A stretch of DNA of 28,337 nucleotides. It comes from Albidovulum sp. GTDB taxonomy: Bacteria; Pseudomonadota; Alphaproteobacteria; Rhodobacterales; Rhodobacteraceae. Below are positions 1-7,345 of this stretch, piece by piece; positions within the stretch are counted from its first letter, which is position 1, and every line of letters begins with the position of its first letter. Below the pieces are notes generated by a model. That model was given only the letters and a program-made list of their open reading frames with translations. It was not told the DNA's origin and did not search any database. The stretch lies in the NCBI GenBank assembly GCA_030837785.1, contig JAUQYA010000132.1, forward strand, positions 1 to 28,337, written 5' to 3'. The translations under genes were made by a program, and so were the position numbers.

Positions 1-123
1 CCCGATGAACCCGATCCTGATCTTCGGCTTGTCCTGCGCAAACGCCCCACCCGCCCCGACCGCAAACGACGCCGCAAGCGCAAGCGCGCCCACAACCCCG
101 CGACGTGATACCAATCCACACAT
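1..123 (-). CDS. Periplasmic solute-binding protein, 5' end only (41 codons)
   Basis: Partial gene running off the left edge. The 41 visible residues form a signal peptide: MCGLVSRRG, then a hydrophobic Ala/Val/Leu-rich core of about 18 residues, then a likely cleavage site AFA-Q at 29/30. The start of a mature protein with KPKIRIGFIG follows. The pattern (charged stub, beta strand, then Gly-Phe-Ile) is typical of the first strand of ABC-type periplasmic binding proteins. The binding-protein cluster cannot be decided from so little. The SRRG pair could be Tat-like, but the match is weak. The ribosome-binding site AGGGAGGA lies upstream. The gene follows the left coxG-type gene in the same direction, 149 bp away, and probably serves uptake for the locus. 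It is identical to the partial gene at the right edge. Confidence 0.7.
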   Translation of the reverse strand, partial: MCGLVSRRGVVGALALAASFAVGAGGAFAQDKPKIRIGFIG

Positions 124-141
124 CCTCAGTCCTCCCTGTTC
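1..141. repeat. Left arm of exact 141-bp inverted repeat shared by both window ends
   Basis: Bases 1-141 are the exact reverse complement of 28197-28337. The first difference is position 142 (C) against the complement of 28196 (T). The arm holds 41 codons of a solute-binding protein gene plus 18 bp upstream, including its ribosome-binding site. The identity runs off both ends of the window, so the true repeat is at least this long. An exact 141-bp shared end equals a k-mer size used by common short-read metagenome assemblers, so the window is probably a full contig that ends at a repeat. No transposase or target-site duplication is visible. Confidence 0.95.
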
Positions 142-272
142 CGTTATCGCGTCCCGCACCGGGCCCCTCGGCCCCCGAAGAAGATCCGGCGGATACTTCC
201 CGGAGCGTCCGTGGCCGAGACGGAACCGCGGACGCCGCAACACTTGTCCTGCCGGCCGGTGCGCCGGTCCGG
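124..272. other. Gap between coxG-type gene and left binding-protein gene
   Basis: This 149-bp gap is GC-rich with no coding signal. Just after the coxG-type stop, bases 254-269 can fold into a six-pair hairpin (GGCCGG, loop TGCG, CCGGTC, with one G-U pair). No T-run follows on the minus strand, so it is at best a weak terminator or processing hairpin. Beyond base 141 the sequence does not resemble the region upstream of the right-hand copy of the binding-protein gene. Confidence 0.4.
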
Positions 273-842
273 CTACCGGCCCACCGCCCAGACGACCACG
301 GCCAGCAGGACGACGGCCAGCCCGACGACCCACAGAAGCCGCGGTGCGGGCGCGCCCGTGCGTCCGGCGGCGCCGGCCACCGCCGCCGGGGCAGCAGCCG
401 GCGCGGCGCCGAGCCGGTCGCTCAGCGAGCCGAAGAACTCCTCCGACAGCTTCTTCGCCGTGCCCTGGATCAGCCGCGAGCCCACCTGGGCGAGCTTGCC
501 GCCGATGTTGACGTCCGCAGTGTAGCGCAGGCGTGTGCCGCCCGGTTCGTCCGTCAGGTCGACCCTCGCCTTGCCGCGGGCGAAGCCGGCGGCGCCGCCC
601 TTGCCCTCGCCGGAAATCGTGTAGCCGCGGTCCGGCTCGATCTCGCTCAGCGTGATCTTCGCGCCGAAGGTGGCGCTGACCGGGCCGATGGCGGCGCGTA
701 CGCTCGAGGTGAAGTCGGTGTCGGACTGCCGTTCCAGCGACTGGCAGCCCGGAATGCAGTCGCGCAGCATCTCGGGATCGTTGAGCGCCTTCCAGACCGT
801 GCGGCGGTCGGCCGGTATGAGCGTGTCGCCCTCGAGTATCAT
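273..842 (-). CDS. coxG: CoxG-type SRPBCC protein with C-terminal membrane anchor
   Basis: 189 residues. Residues 1-145 look like a CoxG/SRPBCC fold: a start resembling the family (MILEGDTLIPADRRTVWKAL), an NDPEMLRDCIPGCQSL segment and a late amphipathic helix. A flexible Ala/Pro-rich linker (about 145-168) follows, then one hydrophobic segment at 169-187. In aerobic CO dehydrogenase systems CoxG helps recruit the molybdenum hydroxylase to the membrane. Here it probably docks the adjacent left CoxL/M/S-type enzyme to the inner face of the cytoplasmic membrane. Its ATG overlaps the stop of the large-subunit gene by 4 bp (ATGA), behind a GGGAGGG-type ribosome-binding site, so the two are translationally coupled. 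The right-hand set has no counterpart in the window. The symbol marks the family and does not imply CO oxidation. Confidence 0.85.
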   Translation of the reverse strand: MILEGDTLIPADRRTVWKALNDPEMLRDCIPGCQSLERQSDTDFTSSVRAAIGPVSATFGAKITLSEIEPDRGYTISGEGKGGAAGFARGKARVDLTDEPGGTRLRYTADVNIGGKLAQVGSRLIQGTAKKLSEEFFGSLSDRLGAAPAAAPAAVAGAAGRTGAPAPRLLWVVGLAVVLLAVVVWAVGR

Positions 843-3226
843 TTCCTGCCCTCCCCGGCGGCCTGCGCGTTGCGGATCTGCTCGAAGACGAAGGACGGCC
901 TGAGCGGCACCCGCGTGATGTTGACGCCAAGGCCCGAGAGCGCGTCGCAGACCGCATTGGCCAGCGCCGGCACCGCGCCGGTCAGCCCGCCCTCTGCCGC
1001 GCCCTTGATGCCCCCGACGGTGTCGATGCTCGGCGTTTCGATGTGCGAAAGCTCCAGGTCGGGCACGTCCATCGCCGTGGGCAGCAGATAGTCGAGCAGG
1101 TTGGCGTTCAGGTGCTGGCCCTCGGCGTCATAGACGATTTCCTCCATCAGCGCCTCGCCGATGCCCTGCACCGTCGCGCCATGCACCTGGCCCTCGACGA
1201 TCTTCGGGTTGATCACCCGGCCGCAGTCGTGCACCACCGCATAACGCTCGATCTCGATCCTGCCGTCCTCCGGGTCGACGGCGACCTGCACGACATGGGT
1301 GCCGTTGGCCATCGTCACCATCGGCGGATCGTAGTAGTCGGTCGCCTCCAGCCCGTGCTCCTCGCCCTGCGGCAGGCCGAGGTTGTTCATCGAATAGGCG
1401 GTCTCGGCGACCTCGCGCAGGGTCAGGCCGCGTGCTGCATCCTCAGGGTCGAACACCCGCCCGCCTTTCAGGACCAGCCGCTCGGGATCGGCATTCAGCA
1501 TGTAGCCGGCGAGGCGGCGGACCTTGACGCCGACCTTCTCGCTGCAGCGGATCACGGTGCCGCCGCCGACGACCGAGCCGCGGCTGGCGAAGGTGCCGGT
1601 GCCGTAGGGCGTCTTCGAGGTGTCGCCCTCGACGACCGTCACATCCGCCCAGTCGACGCCGAGCCGGTCGGCGGCAAGCTGGGCGAAGGTGGTGTAGTGG
1701 CCCTGCCCGGCGTCGGCCTGGCTGATGTAGACGGTGACCTTGCCGTCAGGCTCCACCACCACGCGCGAGCTGTCGAAGCCCGGCATCTTGGCGAAGCCGC
1801 GCACTCGCCAGCCCGGCGCGCCGGTGCCCGAAACCTCGGTATAGTTGCAGATGCCGATGCCGCGATACTTGCCGTCGATGAGCCGGTCCTTCGGCTGGGC
1901 GGCGCGGAAGGCGTCGTAGCCGATCATCTCCAGCCCGCGTTCGAGCGACTGCGAATAGCTGCCGGTGTCGTAGCGCACGCCGACGACGTTGACGTAGGGA
2001 AACTCCTCGGGCTGGATGACATTGCGGCGCCGAACGTCGGCCGGGTCGAGCCCGAGCCGGCGGCCGATGCGGTCCATCATCCCCTCGATGGCGAGGAAGG
2101 CCGAGGGCTGGCCGGTGCCTCGGTAGGCGCCGGTCGGCGCGGTGTTGGTCGTGACCGAGCAGACGTCGTATTTGTAGTTCCTGATCCGGTAGGGCCCGGG
2201 CATCATCCGCACCGCCGCCGTCGCCTCGAGCGTCGGCGAATAGGGGTGGTTCGGATAGGCGCCGCAGTTGGTCTTGACGTCGAGGTGGACGGCACGGATT
2301 TCGCCGTCGCTCTTCGCCGCCACGCGGATCTTCAGGATGTGCTCGCGCGCATGGGCGTTGGTCAGCAGTTCCTCGCGCCGGTCCTGCACCCATTTCACCG
2401 CCCTGCCGTAGCGCCGCGCCAGCGCCACCACGATCAGCTCGTCGGGATAGACATGGGCCTTGGTGCCGAAGCCGCCGCCGACCGCCGGCGTCACCACCCG
2501 CAGAACCGATTCTGCGATGTCGAGATGGTCGGCGATGGCGGTGCGCACGATGTGGGGGATCTGGGTCGGCGTCCAGAGCGTCATGTTGGTTGCGATCGGG
2601 TCGGGGCAAGCCATGCAGCCCCTCGGCTCGATCATCACGCCGGTGACGCGGCCGAGCTGGAACTCCTCCTCCAGCACCACGTCGCCCTCGGCGAAGCGGT
2701 CGGCGAAGCCCTCGGTCTCGAAGGCGGTCTTGAAGATCAGGTTGTCGCCCAGATGGTCGTGCAGCACCGGCGCATCGGGCTTCAGCGCATCCTTGATGCC
2801 GGCGACGGAGGGCAGCGGATCATAGCTCACATCGACGAGGTCGATCGCGTCCTGCGCGACATAGGGGCTTTCGGCGAGGATCACGGCCACGTATTCGCCG
2901 ACGAAGTTGACCCGGTCGACCGCGACGACGGGACGGCCAACCGGGCGGTAGCCGCCGATCTCGATCACCGGGGCGAAGAGCTTGATGTCGTCAACGAAAT
3001 CCTTGCCGGTGAGCACGTCGATGACGCCGGGCAGCGCCTTGGCGGCGCTGGCATCGATCGACAGGATATCGGCGCGCGCATAGGGGCTCAGCACGAAGGC
3101 GATGTGGATCAGCCCCTTGGGTTCGGGCAGGTCGTCGAGGAACTGCGCCTTGCCGCGCATCAGGTAGCTGTCCTCGCGGCGCAGGATGGTCTTGCCGACC
3201 AGCGTGAAGTCCTCGATCGCCTTCAT
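839..3226 (-). CDS. Molybdenum hydroxylase large subunit, CoxL-like (not a true CO dehydrogenase)
   Basis: 795 residues from the ATG at 3226, which overlaps the small-subunit stop by 4 bp. Upstream in-frame codons are only the shadow of the small-subunit gene. Residues 1-180 form the a/b hammerhead domain and the rest binds the molybdenum cofactor. Visible landmarks are TPTQIPH (Gln222), the glycine loop VGGGFG (249-254), GAYRGTG (366-372), QADAGQGH near 503-510 and the likely catalytic Glu745 in KGAAEGG. CO dehydrogenase needs AYRCSFR with its S-selanyl-cysteine. Here the loop is AYRGTGQ, so CO oxidation is not expected. The probable role is hydroxylation of a C-H bond beside nitrogen or of an aldehyde, with electrons passing to the Fe-S and FAD subunits. 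The substrate is unknown. Confidence 0.88.
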   Translation of the reverse strand: MKAIEDFTLVGKTILRREDSYLMRGKAQFLDDLPEPKGLIHIAFVLSPYARADILSIDASAAKALPGVIDVLTGKDFVDDIKLFAPVIEIGGYRPVGRPVVAVDRVNFVGEYVAVILAESPYVAQDAIDLVDVSYDPLPSVAGIKDALKPDAPVLHDHLGDNLIFKTAFETEGFADRFAEGDVVLEEEFQLGRVTGVMIEPRGCMACPDPIATNMTLWTPTQIPHIVRTAIADHLDIAESVLRVVTPAVGGGFGTKAHVYPDELIVVALARRYGRAVKWVQDRREELLTNAHAREHILKIRVAAKSDGEIRAVHLDVKTNCGAYPNHPYSPTLEATAAVRMMPGPYRIRNYKYDVCSVTTNTAPTGAYRGTGQPSAFLAIEGMMDRIGRRLGLDPADVRRRNVIQPEEFPYVNVVGVRYDTGSYSQSLERGLEMIGYDAFRAAQPKDRLIDGKYRGIGICNYTEVSGTGAPGWRVRGFAKMPGFDSSRVVVEPDGKVTVYISQADAGQGHYTTFAQLAADRLGVDWADVTVVEGDTSKTPYGTGTFASRGSVVGGGTVIRCSEKVGVKVRRLAGYMLNADPERLVLKGGRVFDPEDAARGLTLREVAETAYSMNNLGLPQGEEHGLEATDYYDPPMVTMANGTHVVQVAVDPEDGRIEIERYAVVHDCGRVINPKIVEGQVHGATVQGIGEALMEEIVYDAEGQHLNANLLDYLLPTAMDVPDLELSHIETPSIDTVGGIKGAAEGGLTGAVPALANAVCDALSGLGVNITRVPLRPSFVFEQIRNAQAAGEGRK

Positions 3227-3717
3227 GCCTCGCGCGCCCCCTCGCGCAGCCGCTTCGCGGCGTCCTCGACCGCGTCGATGATGTTGAGATAGCCGGTGCA
3301 GCGGCACATGTTGTTGGTCAGGGCCTGGCGGATCTCGTCGCGGTCGGGGTCGGGATTGTGGCCGAGAAACTCGATGGTGGTCATCAGGAACCCCGGCGTG
3401 CAGTAGCCGCATTGCAGGGCGTGCGCCTGGTGGAATGCCTCCTGCACCGGATGCAGCGGCCCGTCGCCGGCAATGCCCTCGACGGTGGTGATCTCGGCGC
3501 CATCAAGGGCTGCGGCGAATTGCAGGCAGCTGCGCCCGGTCTTGCCGTTGATCAGCACGGTGCAGGCGCCGCAGACGCCGTGTTCGCAGCCGATATGGGT
3601 GCCGGTCAGATGCAGTTCGTGGCGCAGGAAATCGGCCAGCAGATAGCGTGGCTCCACCTCGCGGACATATTCCTTGCCGTTGACGGTCAGCCGGACGCTA
3701 ATCTTGTTGGTGCTCAT
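3223..3717 (-). CDS. Molybdenum hydroxylase [2Fe-2S] small subunit, CoxS-type
   Basis: 164 residues starting at MSTNKISV, the usual size for CoxS-type subunits. The N-terminal plant-ferredoxin-like domain carries Cys44, Cys49, Cys52 and Cys64. The C-terminal helical domain carries Cys103, Cys106, Cys138 and Cys140 (CGYCTPG and CRCTGY). All eight [2Fe-2S] ligands are therefore present. It passes electrons from the Mo centre to the FAD of the medium subunit. The start is set by family length and an AAGGAC-type ribosome-binding site; an ATG 26 codons upstream is not supported by the family. It overlaps the large-subunit gene by ATGA and lies 64 bp after the medium-subunit gene. Confidence 0.93.
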   Translation of the reverse strand: MSTNKISVRLTVNGKEYVREVEPRYLLADFLRHELHLTGTHIGCEHGVCGACTVLINGKTGRSCLQFAAALDGAEITTVEGIAGDGPLHPVQEAFHQAHALQCGYCTPGFLMTTIEFLGHNPDPDRDEIRQALTNNMCRCTGYLNIIDAVEDAAKRLREGAREA

Positions 3718-3738
3718 TGCGTTGTCCTTGCCGTCGGG

Positions 3739-3754
3739 GCCGCATCGGTGCGGC
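3739..3754 (-). other. Small hairpin upstream of left coxS-type gene
   Basis: GCCGCA-TCGG-TGCGGC forms a perfect six-pair stem in the 64-bp gap between the medium- and small-subunit genes. An overlapping pair, TTGCCG (3728-3733) with CGGCAA (3751-3756), competes with it. This might tune small-subunit translation or mRNA processing, or be chance in GC-rich DNA. Confidence 0.3.
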
Positions 3755-3781
3755 AATAGGGAACGAGGCGGGCGGGCGTGG

Positions 3782-4657
3782 TCATCCCCGGCCACCCTGC
3801 TGGTTCAGCATCTGGCCGAGCGCCTTCCTGACCAGCGTGCCGATGACCTGGGCGCGGTAGTCGGCGCTCGCATGGACATCCCCGGCCGGTTCGGCGGCCG
3901 CCGTCGCCGCGGCACCGGCCTCGCGGATCAGCGCCTCGTCGAGCCTGTGGCCCTCGAGCAGGGCCTCCACCGCGGCGAGCCGGGCCGTCGTGTCGCCCGC
4001 CCCCATCGCCGACAGCCGGGCGCGGGTGCAGCGCCCGTCGCGGTCGAGGTCGATCGAGGCGGCGACGCCGGCGACGGCAAAGCCGTGCGCACGGTTCGCA
4101 ATCTCCAGAAAGGCGCAGCGCGCGTTCGCCGGCATGATAGGCAGCCGCACCTCGGCCAGCATCTCGTCGGGCTCGAGGCAATTCGTCAGCGCCGAGACAA
4201 AGAATTCGTCGGCGCTCACCTCACGCCGCCCGCGGCTGCTGGCGATGACGAAACGCGCGTCGAGCGCGACCGCCACGCTTGGCAGTTCGGCCAGCGGATC
4301 GGCATGGGCGAGGCTGCCGCAGACGGTGCCGAAGTTCCGGTTGGCGCGGACGCCGACATGGGGCATCGCGGCGGCCATCAGCGGCAGGTCGGTGGCGACC
4401 AGATCGCTGGTTTCGGCCTCGCCCTGCCGGGTCAGGGCGCCGCAGGCGATCACCCCGTCCTCCCGCCGCAGGTAGCTGAGATCGCGGCAGCGGTTGATGT
4501 CGATCAGAACGGCCGGCGAAAGGATGCGCATGTTCATCAGCGGAACCAGGCTCTGCCCGCCGGCAAGGATGCGCGCCGAGGCACCGTGTTCCGCCAGAAG
4601 CGCGCAGGCCTCTTCGAGGCTGTCGGGACGATGGTAGTCGAAGACCGCCGGTTTCAC
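3782..4657 (-). CDS. Molybdenum hydroxylase FAD subunit, CoxM-type
   Basis: 291 residues, normal for CoxM. A GTG start at 4657 is preferred because GGAGGG lies just upstream and the protein then begins KPAVFDYHRP as in the family; the longer in-frame reading adds 34 atypical residues. FAD-binding motifs are LAGGQSL (31-37) and TVCGSLAHADP (111-121), where most homologues have TVGGSLAHADP; Cys replaces the second-position Gly here. A CO-dehydrogenase FAD-binding C-terminal domain follows. It accepts electrons from the Fe-S subunit and passes them to an unidentified acceptor, possibly quinone given the neighbouring CoxG. It is the first gene of the left Mo-hydroxylase operon and lies divergent from LysR. 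Confidence 0.9.
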   Translation of the reverse strand: MKPAVFDYHRPDSLEEACALLAEHGASARILAGGQSLVPLMNMRILSPAVLIDINRCRDLSYLRREDGVIACGALTRQGEAETSDLVATDLPLMAAAMPHVGVRANRNFGTVCGSLAHADPLAELPSVAVALDARFVIASSRGRREVSADEFFVSALTNCLEPDEMLAEVRLPIMPANARCAFLEIANRAHGFAVAGVAASIDLDRDGRCTRARLSAMGAGDTTARLAAVEALLEGHRLDEALIREAGAAATAAAEPAGDVHASADYRAQVIGTLVRKALGQMLNQQGGRG

Positions 4658-4797
4658 CTTTCCCTCCGTGTTTCGCCCCCGCCGCGCACCGATGCGACGC
4701 GGGACGACCGAGCCGGACGCGCGCCGGGGAGCGTCCGGTGCCTGCACAGCGTTACACAACGCATACTATACCCAAAATGTGTTTTAACTTGTTTTCT

Positions 4798-4814
4798 GAT
4801 AGGGCATGTCTATC
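4798..4814. promoter_or_regulatory. Candidate LysR-type operator, GATAG-N7-CTATC
   Basis: GATAG (4798-4802) and CTATC (4810-4814) form a perfect 5-bp dyad. It contains the T-N11-A spacing typical of LysR-family boxes (T4800, A4812). It sits upstream of the proposed -10 of the leftward Mo-hydroxylase operon and 122 bp before the LysR start codon, the usual place for the autoregulatory/activation site of a divergent LysR pair. Confidence 0.5.
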
Positions 4815-4891
4815 TTCTAAAACTGCCGCCCGCGCCAAGACGACGTTGGACGCATGCCAGCGACTTCCTGTAGGATGCGAACAGAAGATAG
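4810..4891. repeat. 9-bp inverted repeat spanning the LysR control region
   Basis: CTATCTTCT (4810-4818) and AGAAGATAG (4883-4891) are perfect inverted copies with centres 73 bp apart, about seven helical turns. The left arm shares its CTATC with the GATAG-N7-CTATC dyad. The two could act as recognition and second sites bridged by a LysR tetramer, the second one close to the LysR start. This is inference from spacing and family habit. Confidence 0.4.
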
Positions 4892-4935
4892 AGCGTCCCT
4901 TGGTGTGACGGGCACTCTGCAGGACGGGGGGAGCC

Positions 4936-5862
4936 ATGCTCAAGGTTTCGCTGCGCCAACTCAGCTATTTCGTCACCGCCGCAGAAACAGGCAGCATCGC
5001 CGAAGCGGCGCGCATGGCCAATGTGGCGCAGCCATCGGTGTCCTGGGCGATCCTGAAGATGGAGGAGTTGCTCGATCTGGAGCTTTTCGTGCGCCAGCAT
5101 GCAAAGGGCGTTTCGCTGACCGCTGCCGGACACCGCCTGCTGCCGCAGGCGCGCAGCCTGTTGCGGATGGCGGAGGAGTTCGAGACCCTGGCGCAGGTGC
5201 AGGGGCACGAGCTGACCGGCACGCTGACGGTGGGATGCTATTCGACGCTCGCCCCCGCCTACATGCCGCGGATCATCGCCGAATTCGCGCGCCAGCACCC
5301 GAAGGTGCAACTTCTGATCCACGAGGACACGGTCGACAACATTCTCGACAAGCTGAAAAGCGGCGAGGTGGAGGTCGCGCTCGCATATGACATCGACCTG
5401 CCCGACGAACTGCTCAAGCTGCGCGTGCAGGTTGCACCCCCCCATGCGGTGCTGCCCGACGGCCACCGGCTTCTGGACCGGCCGGCGGTGTCGCTGCGGG
5501 ATCTGGCCGAGGAACCCTTCATCCTGCTGAGCTCCAAGCCCGCGGAGCACTATTTCCTGAGCCTGTTCGAGGCAGTCGGTGTCACCCCGCAGATCGCCCA
5601 CACCTCGCAGTCGTTCGAGGTCGTGCGCAGCCTCGTCGGCCAGGGCCGTGGCTATTCGGTCCTGGTGACGCGGCCGCTGTCGGACATGACCTATGACGGG
5701 CTCAGGGTCCATTACCGGCCGCTCGCCGATGCGGTGCCACATCAGACGATGTGCACCGTGCGGGCGCCGACCTCGCGCATGACGCGCCGCTGTCAGGCGT
5801 TCCAGGACATCTGCGTCCGCCTCTACTCCGGCCGTGCGGAGGCAATCAGAGCCGCGTCGTGA
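4936..5862 (+). CDS. LysR-family transcriptional regulator
   Basis: 308 residues, standard for the family. Residues 1-65 form the winged helix-turn-helix (LRQLSYFVTAAETGSIAEAARMANVAQPSVSWAI). Residues 90-300 form the effector-binding domain, with the typical LTGTLTVGCYSTLAPAYMPRII opening. The ATG is preceded by a GGGGGGAG ribosome-binding site. It is divergent from the left Mo-hydroxylase operon and most likely activates it in response to a pathway substrate or intermediate. It may also act on the left HyuA operon, which shares short promoter motifs (inference). Its 3' end overlaps the aldehyde dehydrogenase gene on the opposite strand by 17 bp, which leaves no room for a terminator. Confidence 0.93.
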   Translation: MLKVSLRQLSYFVTAAETGSIAEAARMANVAQPSVSWAILKMEELLDLELFVRQHAKGVSLTAAGHRLLPQARSLLRMAEEFETLAQVQGHELTGTLTVGCYSTLAPAYMPRIIAEFARQHPKVQLLIHEDTVDNILDKLKSGEVEVALAYDIDLPDELLKLRVQVAPPHAVLPDGHRLLDRPAVSLRDLAEEPFILLSSKPAEHYFLSLFEAVGVTPQIAHTSQSFEVVRSLVGQGRGYSVLVTRPLSDMTYDGLRVHYRPLADAVPHQTMCTVRAPTSRMTRRCQAFQDICVRLYSGRAEAIRAAS

Positions 5863-7318
5863 TGCACTTCACCCGGTAGTAGCTGGACAGCGCCGCCAGT
5901 CCCTTCTCGCGGCCGAAGCCGCTCAGCTTGGTGCCGCCGAACGGGGTTGGCACACCGCCGGCGAAGTACTGGTTGATGAAGACCTGACCGGCGTCCACAT
6001 CGCGGGCGAAGGCCATCGCGCGCGTGATGTCGCGGGTGTAGATGCCCGCACAAAGCCCGAACGGCGTGCCATTGGCGATGGCGACCACCTCTTCGGGAGA
6101 CTCCACGATCTGCACCGTCAGGACGGGGCCGAAGATTTCCTCCTGCACCACGCGCGCGTCCGCCGGCGCATCGTCGATGATGGTGGGCGCGTAGAAATGC
6201 CCCTTCTCCATCCCCGCAGGCGCCAGCCGGCGTCCGCCGACGAGAACGTTGAGGCTGTTGCTGCGCCGCGCGTCCTCGACATAGTCCGACACGATCTTCA
6301 CCTGGTCGGCCGAAACCATCGGCCCGATCGCGGCGTCGTCCAGCCCGTGGCCAGGCTGCATCGCCGAAACCCGTGCGACCAGCCGGTCCATCATCTCGGC
6401 ATGGACCTTGCGTTCGACCACCAGCCGCGACCCTGCGGAACAGACCTGGCCGGCGTTCATGTAGATCGCCTTCAGCGTACCCTCGACCGCGGCGTCGAGA
6501 TCGGCGTCGGCCAGCACCGCGACCGGCGACTTGCCGCCGAGTTCAAGCGTGACAGAGGCGACGTGATCGGCTGCGGTCTTCATGATGCCCTGGCCGGTCC
6601 GCACCGATCCGGTGAAGGTGACATGGGCGATGTCGGGATGGGCGACCAGCGCCGCCCCGGCCTCGCTGCCGTGGCCGGACACGACGTTGTAGACACCGGC
6701 CGGCAGCCCGGCTTCGTCGAGGATGTCGGCCATCAGCAGCGAGGTGAGCGAGGTCAGCGCCGCCGGCTTGACGACCGCGGTGCAACCGGCCGCCAGCGCC
6801 GGCGCCACACCGCGCGCGGTGGTCGTCAGCGGGAAGTTCCACGGGATCACATGAGCGGTCACGCCGACCGGCTCGTGCAGGGTGAAGGACATGTAGTCAG
6901 GGCCGAGCGGAATGCTGTCGCCCTGCAACTTGTCGGCCATGCCGGCGTAATACTCGAAGTAGCTGGCCGAGGTCTCCATGTCGCCCTTCGCCTCGCGCAG
7001 CGGCTTGCCGCTGTCGAGCGTCTCGATCCGCGCCATCCGCTCGGCCTCCCGCCGCAGGATCGCGGCGGCACGGGCGAGCACGCGTCCCCGCGCGGTCGGC
7101 GTCATCGACCGCCACTCGCCCTTCAGCGCGGCACGCGAATTTTCCACCGCGCGGCCGACATCGTCGGCGGTGGCGGCGGGGAAGCTGCCGATCACGCGGC
7201 CGGTTGCCGGATCCTCGGTCTCGATCCGCGCGCCGTTCGACGCCTCCAGCCGCTTGCCGCCGATGACCATCTTCAGGTCGAGATTGTCGGCGACGCTCCA
7301 TCTGTCCGTCTTCGGCAT
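5846..7318 (-). CDS. Aldehyde dehydrogenase, left cassette
   Basis: 490 residues, full length for the NAD(P)+-dependent ALDH superfamily. Catalytic landmarks are Asn161 in PWNFP, cofactor Lys184 in VVKPA, general base Glu259 in LELGGK and nucleophile Cys293 in NAGQVCSAGSR. The start is the ATG at 7318 with GGAGG 5 bp upstream; an in-frame GTG 15 bp earlier would bury that site. In this operon it probably oxidises the semialdehyde made by the aminotransferase encoded 27 bp upstream to a dicarboxylate. It is the last gene of the left six-gene operon. It is a close paralogue of the dehydrogenase at 22891-24372, with 37 identical residues in a row at 128-164, so the two copies are related by duplication. 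Confidence 0.93.
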   Translation of the reverse strand: MPKTDRWSVADNLDLKMVIGGKRLEASNGARIETEDPATGRVIGSFPAATADDVGRAVENSRAALKGEWRSMTPTARGRVLARAAAILRREAERMARIETLDSGKPLREAKGDMETSASYFEYYAGMADKLQGDSIPLGPDYMSFTLHEPVGVTAHVIPWNFPLTTTARGVAPALAAGCTAVVKPAALTSLTSLLMADILDEAGLPAGVYNVVSGHGSEAGAALVAHPDIAHVTFTGSVRTGQGIMKTAADHVASVTLELGGKSPVAVLADADLDAAVEGTLKAIYMNAGQVCSAGSRLVVERKVHAEMMDRLVARVSAMQPGHGLDDAAIGPMVSADQVKIVSDYVEDARRSNSLNVLVGGRRLAPAGMEKGHFYAPTIIDDAPADARVVQEEIFGPVLTVQIVESPEEVVAIANGTPFGLCAGIYTRDITRAMAFARDVDAGQVFINQYFAGGVPTPFGGTKLSGFGREKGLAALSSYYRVKCITTRL

Positions 7319-7345
7319 AGCTTCCTCCGCCACGTCCGGGCCGCG

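Larger units (their letters stand above)
4658..4935. promoter_or_regulatory. Divergent control region between coxM-type gene and LysR gene
   Basis: 278 bp, with an AT-rich core (about 4755-4825) standing out from GC-rich surroundings. On the minus strand, TATAGT (complement of 4765-4770) is a fair -10 candidate for the Mo-hydroxylase operon. No good -35 lies 16-18 bp upstream, as expected for an activator-dependent promoter. The AAAATGTGTT 10-mer (4774-4783) recurs upstream of the left HyuA gene. Two dyad elements are listed separately. No convincing promoter for LysR was found. Confidence 0.55.

Noticed and set aside
254..269. Intrinsic terminator after the coxG-type gene
   Set aside because: Only a six-pair GC hairpin without a following T-run; reported only as a weak structure. 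No standard intrinsic terminator was found anywhere in the window.
839..3226. Aerobic CO dehydrogenase (CoxMSL) annotation
   Set aside because: The large subunit lacks the AYRCSFR loop with the Mo-Cu cysteine, and no CoxD/E/F maturation genes are present. I kept only the family-level call.
3223..3795. Longer N-termini for the Mo-hydroxylase subunits and HyuA (upstream in-frame starts)
   Set aside because: The added residues are out-of-frame readings of the preceding gene or of intergenic DNA. Better ribosome-binding sites and family-like starts lie downstream (3717, 3226, 4657, 15689, 25756).
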